Shown one piece after another: positions 61,321 to 64,000 of a stretch of 64,000 nucleotides of DNA. The notes under the pieces are model-generated. The model saw only the letters and a program-made list of their open reading frames with translations, was not told where the DNA came from and did no database searches. The stretch lies in contig NZ_CVRU01000079.1 in the NCBI RefSeq assembly GCF_001261715.1, positions 62,001 through 126,000 of the forward strand, read 5' to 3'. The first letter of the stretch is position 1. Every line of letters begins with the position of its first letter. The stretch comes from Dysgonomonas sp. HGC4. GTDB lineage: Bacteria; Bacteroidota; Bacteroidia; Bacteroidales; Dysgonomonadaceae. Both the position numbers and the translations under genes were made by a program.

Positions 61321-63903
61321 ATGAAAAACAATCTAGTAAAACTTTGTATTATTATATTGGTTGCATTATGGTCGGGGCAGTTACAAGCTGCCCCCATCAT
61401 AACAGAACTGAACTCCAACTGGCGATTCAAACAGCATCGCCTCAACAATTGGTATCCTGCCACAGTTCCAGGAACAGTGCATACCGACCTTATAGCAAAT
61501 GAGATTATCGAAGATCCTTTTTTCAGGCTCAACGAAAGAAGTGTACAATGGGTAGACAAAGAAGACTGGATGTACGAAACTCATTTCGATATGAGTGACG
61601 AAATGTTCAACAAAAAAAACATACGTCTCTATTTCAAAGGACTCGACACTTATGTGCATGTTTATCTGAATGGAGAAAGAATACTTGAAGGCGACAACAT
61701 GTTCCGTGAATGGAAAATAGATATAAAGGATAAGGTTAAAGCAAAGGACAACAAATTAGAAGTGTTCTTTCTTTCGCCCATCAAAGTAGATATTCCTAAA
61801 TGGGATGCCCTACCCTATCATTATCCAACGGGGCCCGACCAATCTCAGCAAGGAGGTATATTTGACAAAACTGTGAGTATCTTTGCCCGTAAAGCCGGTT
61901 ATCATTACGGTTGGGATTGGGGGCCTCGTTTAGTTACTTCGGGAATATGGCGACCTGTTTTTATTGAAGCATGGAACGATTTACGTATCGAAGATGTTTT
62001 CTTCCAACAAAAAGAAGTAAATAAGCAAAAAGCCGTCATAGCTGTAAATACTGAGATATTAGCCGATAGTGACATAAAGAATGCCAAAGTTACGGTAACC
62101 GATAAAACAAGCGGAACAGTTTACGGAACAACAACTGCCGACCTCACAAAAGGAAGCAACAATGTAACAGCAAATTTCACCATCAATAATCCTAAACTTT
62201 GGTGGAGTAATGGATTGGGTGAAGCTCATCTGTATGAATTTCAAACTGATGTTACAGTTGATGCTAAAACAATAGACACCAAAGACACCAAAACAGGAAT
62301 ACGCTCAATTAAGGTTATAAACAAGCCCGATAAAGACGGCTCTACTCTTTATTTCGAACTGAATGGAGTACCTGTATTTGCCAAAGGAGCAAACTACATT
62401 CCTTCAGATAATTTCCTTCCTCGAGTTACCAAAGAGATATACGAAAAAACGATACTAGATGCTGTAGATGCCAACATGAATATGTTACGTGTTTGGGGTG
62501 GAGGTACATATGAGAACGATATTTTCTATGATCTATGCGATAAATATGGAATCATGGTTTGGCAAGATTTTATGTTTGCATGTAGTATGTATCCTTCCGA
62601 AGGTGCATTGTTAGAAAATATAAAACACGAAGCAATCGACAATATCAAACGCCTTCGTAATCATCCCTCTATTTCAATCTGGTGCGGCAATAACGAAGCC
62701 TATGACGGGTGGTTCGGATGGGGACGTAAAGAGGAGTTCACAAAACAAAACCCTGAATATGCTCGTGTAATGTGGAAGCAATATGCCGATTTGTTTCATA
62801 AGCTATTGCCCGAAATGATAGAGCAATACGATCCTGAAGCATTTTATTGGCCATCGTCTCCTTACGGACTTCCTGGCCAAGGTTGTGACGACAAAAACGG
62901 CGACCGCCACTATTGGGATGTATGGCACGGACGTAAACCCATTGCTGAATATAATGTGGAGAGAAGCCGCTTTTTTAGTGAATATGGTTTTCAATCATTC
63001 CCTGAATTCGAATCAGTGAAAAAATATGCTCCTCATCCTAAAGACTGGGCAATTACGTCTGAGGTTATGATGGAACACCAACGTGCAGGAGCTTATGCAA
63101 ATAATCTAATCGAAGAGTACTTATTGAATGAATACCAGAAACCTAAAGATTTTGAATCGTTCCTTTATATGAATCAGGTTTTACAAGGGGATGCTATCAA
63201 AATTGCGATGGAAGCACACCGCCGTGATATGCCTTATTGTATGGGAACTTTATTCTGGCAACATAACGATTGCTGGCCTGTAGCATCATGGTCGAGTCGT
63301 GACTATTATGGTCGTTGGAAAGCTCAGCATTATTTTGCTCGTGAGGCCTATAAAGATGTACTGGTTTCTCCTATCTCGAAAGATAATAAACTGGATATTT
63401 ATATTATTTCCGACAGATTAGAAGATTCGAAAGGTACACTTTTAGTAAAAGTCATCAAACTGGATGGAACTGTAGTAGATGAAAAGAAAATCTCTGTAAA
63501 AATAGCAGCCAACACCAGTAAAAATACATTTACAACCCAAATTGATAAACTTCTGAAAGGAACACCCAAAAGCGATGTTGTAGTACATACTCAACTGACC
63601 GATAATGCAGGTAAAGTATATACTAACAATTACTTTTTGTTACAACAAAAGAATATTAACTTCCCTAAAACAACAATCACTAAAAACATAAAAGAAATTG
63701 TTGACGGATATGAAGTAACACTTCAATCGGACAAATTTGCACGTGCCGTTTTTATGTCAATTGAGGGAATAGATAACTTCTTCGAAAATAATTACTTTGA
63801 CCTGTTGCCTAACCAATCAGCAGCTATAAAGGTGAAATCTTCGCTTTCTCAGAAAGACTTTGAAGACCAACTGAAAGTGGTTTCATTAAGTGATGGTTAT
63901 TAA
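61321..63903 (+). CDS. Beta-mannosidase, GH2
   Basis: An 860-residue GH2 beta-mannosidase acting on mannose residues at non-reducing ends. Signal peptide to about residue 23 (LQAAP). The N-terminal jelly roll (NSNWRFKQHRLNNWYPATVPGTVHTDLI) is the mannosidase type. Acid/base E459 lies in WCGNNEAYDGW and nucleophile E554 in FFSEYGFQSFP. Supporting stretches are KAGYHYGWDWGPRLVTSGIWRPV and GTLFWQHNDCWPVASWSS. It completes backbone hydrolysis after side-chain removal. Twelve nt separate it from the next gene. Confidence 0.96.
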   Translation: MKNNLVKLCIIILVALWSGQLQAAPIITELNSNWRFKQHRLNNWYPATVPGTVHTDLIANEIIEDPFFRLNERSVQWVDKEDWMYETHFDMSDEMFNKKNIRLYFKGLDTYVHVYLNGERILEGDNMFREWKIDIKDKVKAKDNKLEVFFLSPIKVDIPKWDALPYHYPTGPDQSQQGGIFDKTVSIFARKAGYHYGWDWGPRLVTSGIWRPVFIEAWNDLRIEDVFFQQKEVNKQKAVIAVNTEILADSDIKNAKVTVTDKTSGTVYGTTTADLTKGSNNVTANFTINNPKLWWSNGLGEAHLYEFQTDVTVDAKTIDTKDTKTGIRSIKVINKPDKDGSTLYFELNGVPVFAKGANYIPSDNFLPRVTKEIYEKTILDAVDANMNMLRVWGGGTYENDIFYDLCDKYGIMVWQDFMFACSMYPSEGALLENIKHEAIDNIKRLRNHPSISIWCGNNEAYDGWFGWGRKEEFTKQNPEYARVMWKQYADLFHKLLPEMIEQYDPEAFYWPSSPYGLPGQGCDDKNGDRHYWDVWHGRKPIAEYNVERSRFFSEYGFQSFPEFESVKKYAPHPKDWAITSEVMMEHQRAGAYANNLIEEYLLNEYQKPKDFESFLYMNQVLQGDAIKIAMEAHRRDMPYCMGTLFWQHNDCWPVASWSSRDYYGRWKAQHYFAREAYKDVLVSPISKDNKLDIYIISDRLEDSKGTLLVKVIKLDGTVVDEKKISVKIAANTSKNTFTTQIDKLLKGTPKSDVVVHTQLTDNAGKVYTNNYFLLQQKNINFPKTTITKNIKEIVDGYEVTLQSDKFARAVFMSIEGIDNFFENNYFDLLPNQSAAIKVKSSLSQKDFEDQLKVVSLSDGY

Positions 63904-63915
63904 TTAAAGACAAAT

Positions 63916-64000
63916 ATGAAATATTTATTAATACTGGCTACGATGTTAATGGTTCCGTTAGGAATCTTAAATAGCCAAGATCGTCCTAATTCAAAGTTAA
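63916..64000 (+). CDS. Start of a further secreted protein (cut by the window end)
   Basis: An ATG 12 nt after the beta-mannosidase stop opens a frame of 28 codons to the window edge: MKYLLILATMLMVPLGILNS, a typical signal peptide, then QDRPNSKL. It is probably another enzyme or binding protein of the same locus. Identity cannot be told from this part. Confidence 0.7.
   Translation, partial: MKYLLILATMLMVPLGILNSQDRPNSKL

Noticed and set aside
1-64000. tRNA, rRNA, CRISPR, riboswitch, prophage or insertion sequence
   Set aside because: Reading the intergenic regions showed no cloverleaf-like TTCGA/T-arm pattern, no spaced direct repeats, no recognisable cobalamin or other riboswitch core, and no transposase or integrase frame. 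A covariance-model scan would be decisive.

Overview
The window is an AT-rich stretch of a Bacteroidetes (Bacteroidales) chromosome. Signs of this are a SusC/SusD pair next to a hybrid two-component regulator, many TAnnTTTG-type -7 boxes (several with a TTG/TTTG element 17-20 nt upstream), an HU-like/SPOR fusion protein, a type IX secretion (T9SS) C-terminal domain and a Bacteroidetes-style exosortase pair. A Dysgonomonas-like member is my best guess, but the sequence alone does not prove it. No tRNA, rRNA, CRISPR array, phage or intact insertion sequence was seen.

Layout. 1-1719 is the tail of a cobalamin assembly operon (cbiB, pduO-type adenosyltransferase, cobU). 1730-3452 holds a small lipoprotein and an HU-like/SPOR envelope protein. 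3676-12831 is a seven-gene exopolysaccharide operon on the minus strand (wza, wzc, wzx, wzy, three GT4 glycosyltransferases). 13135-24484 is mostly housekeeping: a zinc-ribbon coiled-coil protein, Nif3, a MaoC-fold protein, Ffh, FolD, release factor 3, a DsbA/FrnE-like protein, a Crp-like regulator and a ROK protein that has lost its catalytic residues. A probable free-standing small RNA lies at about 19821-19892 on the minus strand. 24623-30920 contains two tiny unknown genes, a two-gene radical-SAM DNA repair module and an exosortase with its dedicated MSEP-CTERM target. 31156-38584 carries an Oar-like TonB receptor, a secreted NPP-type phosphodiesterase, a small monooxygenase-like protein, Ppx/GppA and a DUF3037/HipA-like kinase pair. 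38824-47267 has PBP1A, an IclR/DUF1349 operon and sbcDC.

47396-64000 is a polysaccharide utilisation locus. A hybrid two-component regulator is divergent from susC, susD, a clan GH-D alpha-galactosidase-like enzyme with a T9SS tail, a GH36 alpha-galactosidase, a GH2 beta-mannosidase and the start of one more secreted protein. The enzyme set points to a galactose-substituted mannan (galactomannan-type) substrate: the outer-membrane pair imports oligosaccharides, the alpha-galactosidases strip side chains and the beta-mannosidase finishes the backbone. TGTCGCA-type sites in the divergent intergenic region are a candidate operator.

The most interesting items are the exosortase/MSEP-CTERM pair, the small RNA with its consensus promoter and terminator, the degenerate ROK protein, the HipA-like/DUF3037 pair, two different REP-like palindromes, and the T9SS-tagged glycosidase inside a Sus-type locus. 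No clearly new multi-gene system could be demonstrated. The exosortase pair and the HipA-like/DUF3037 pair are the best candidates for poorly understood biology.
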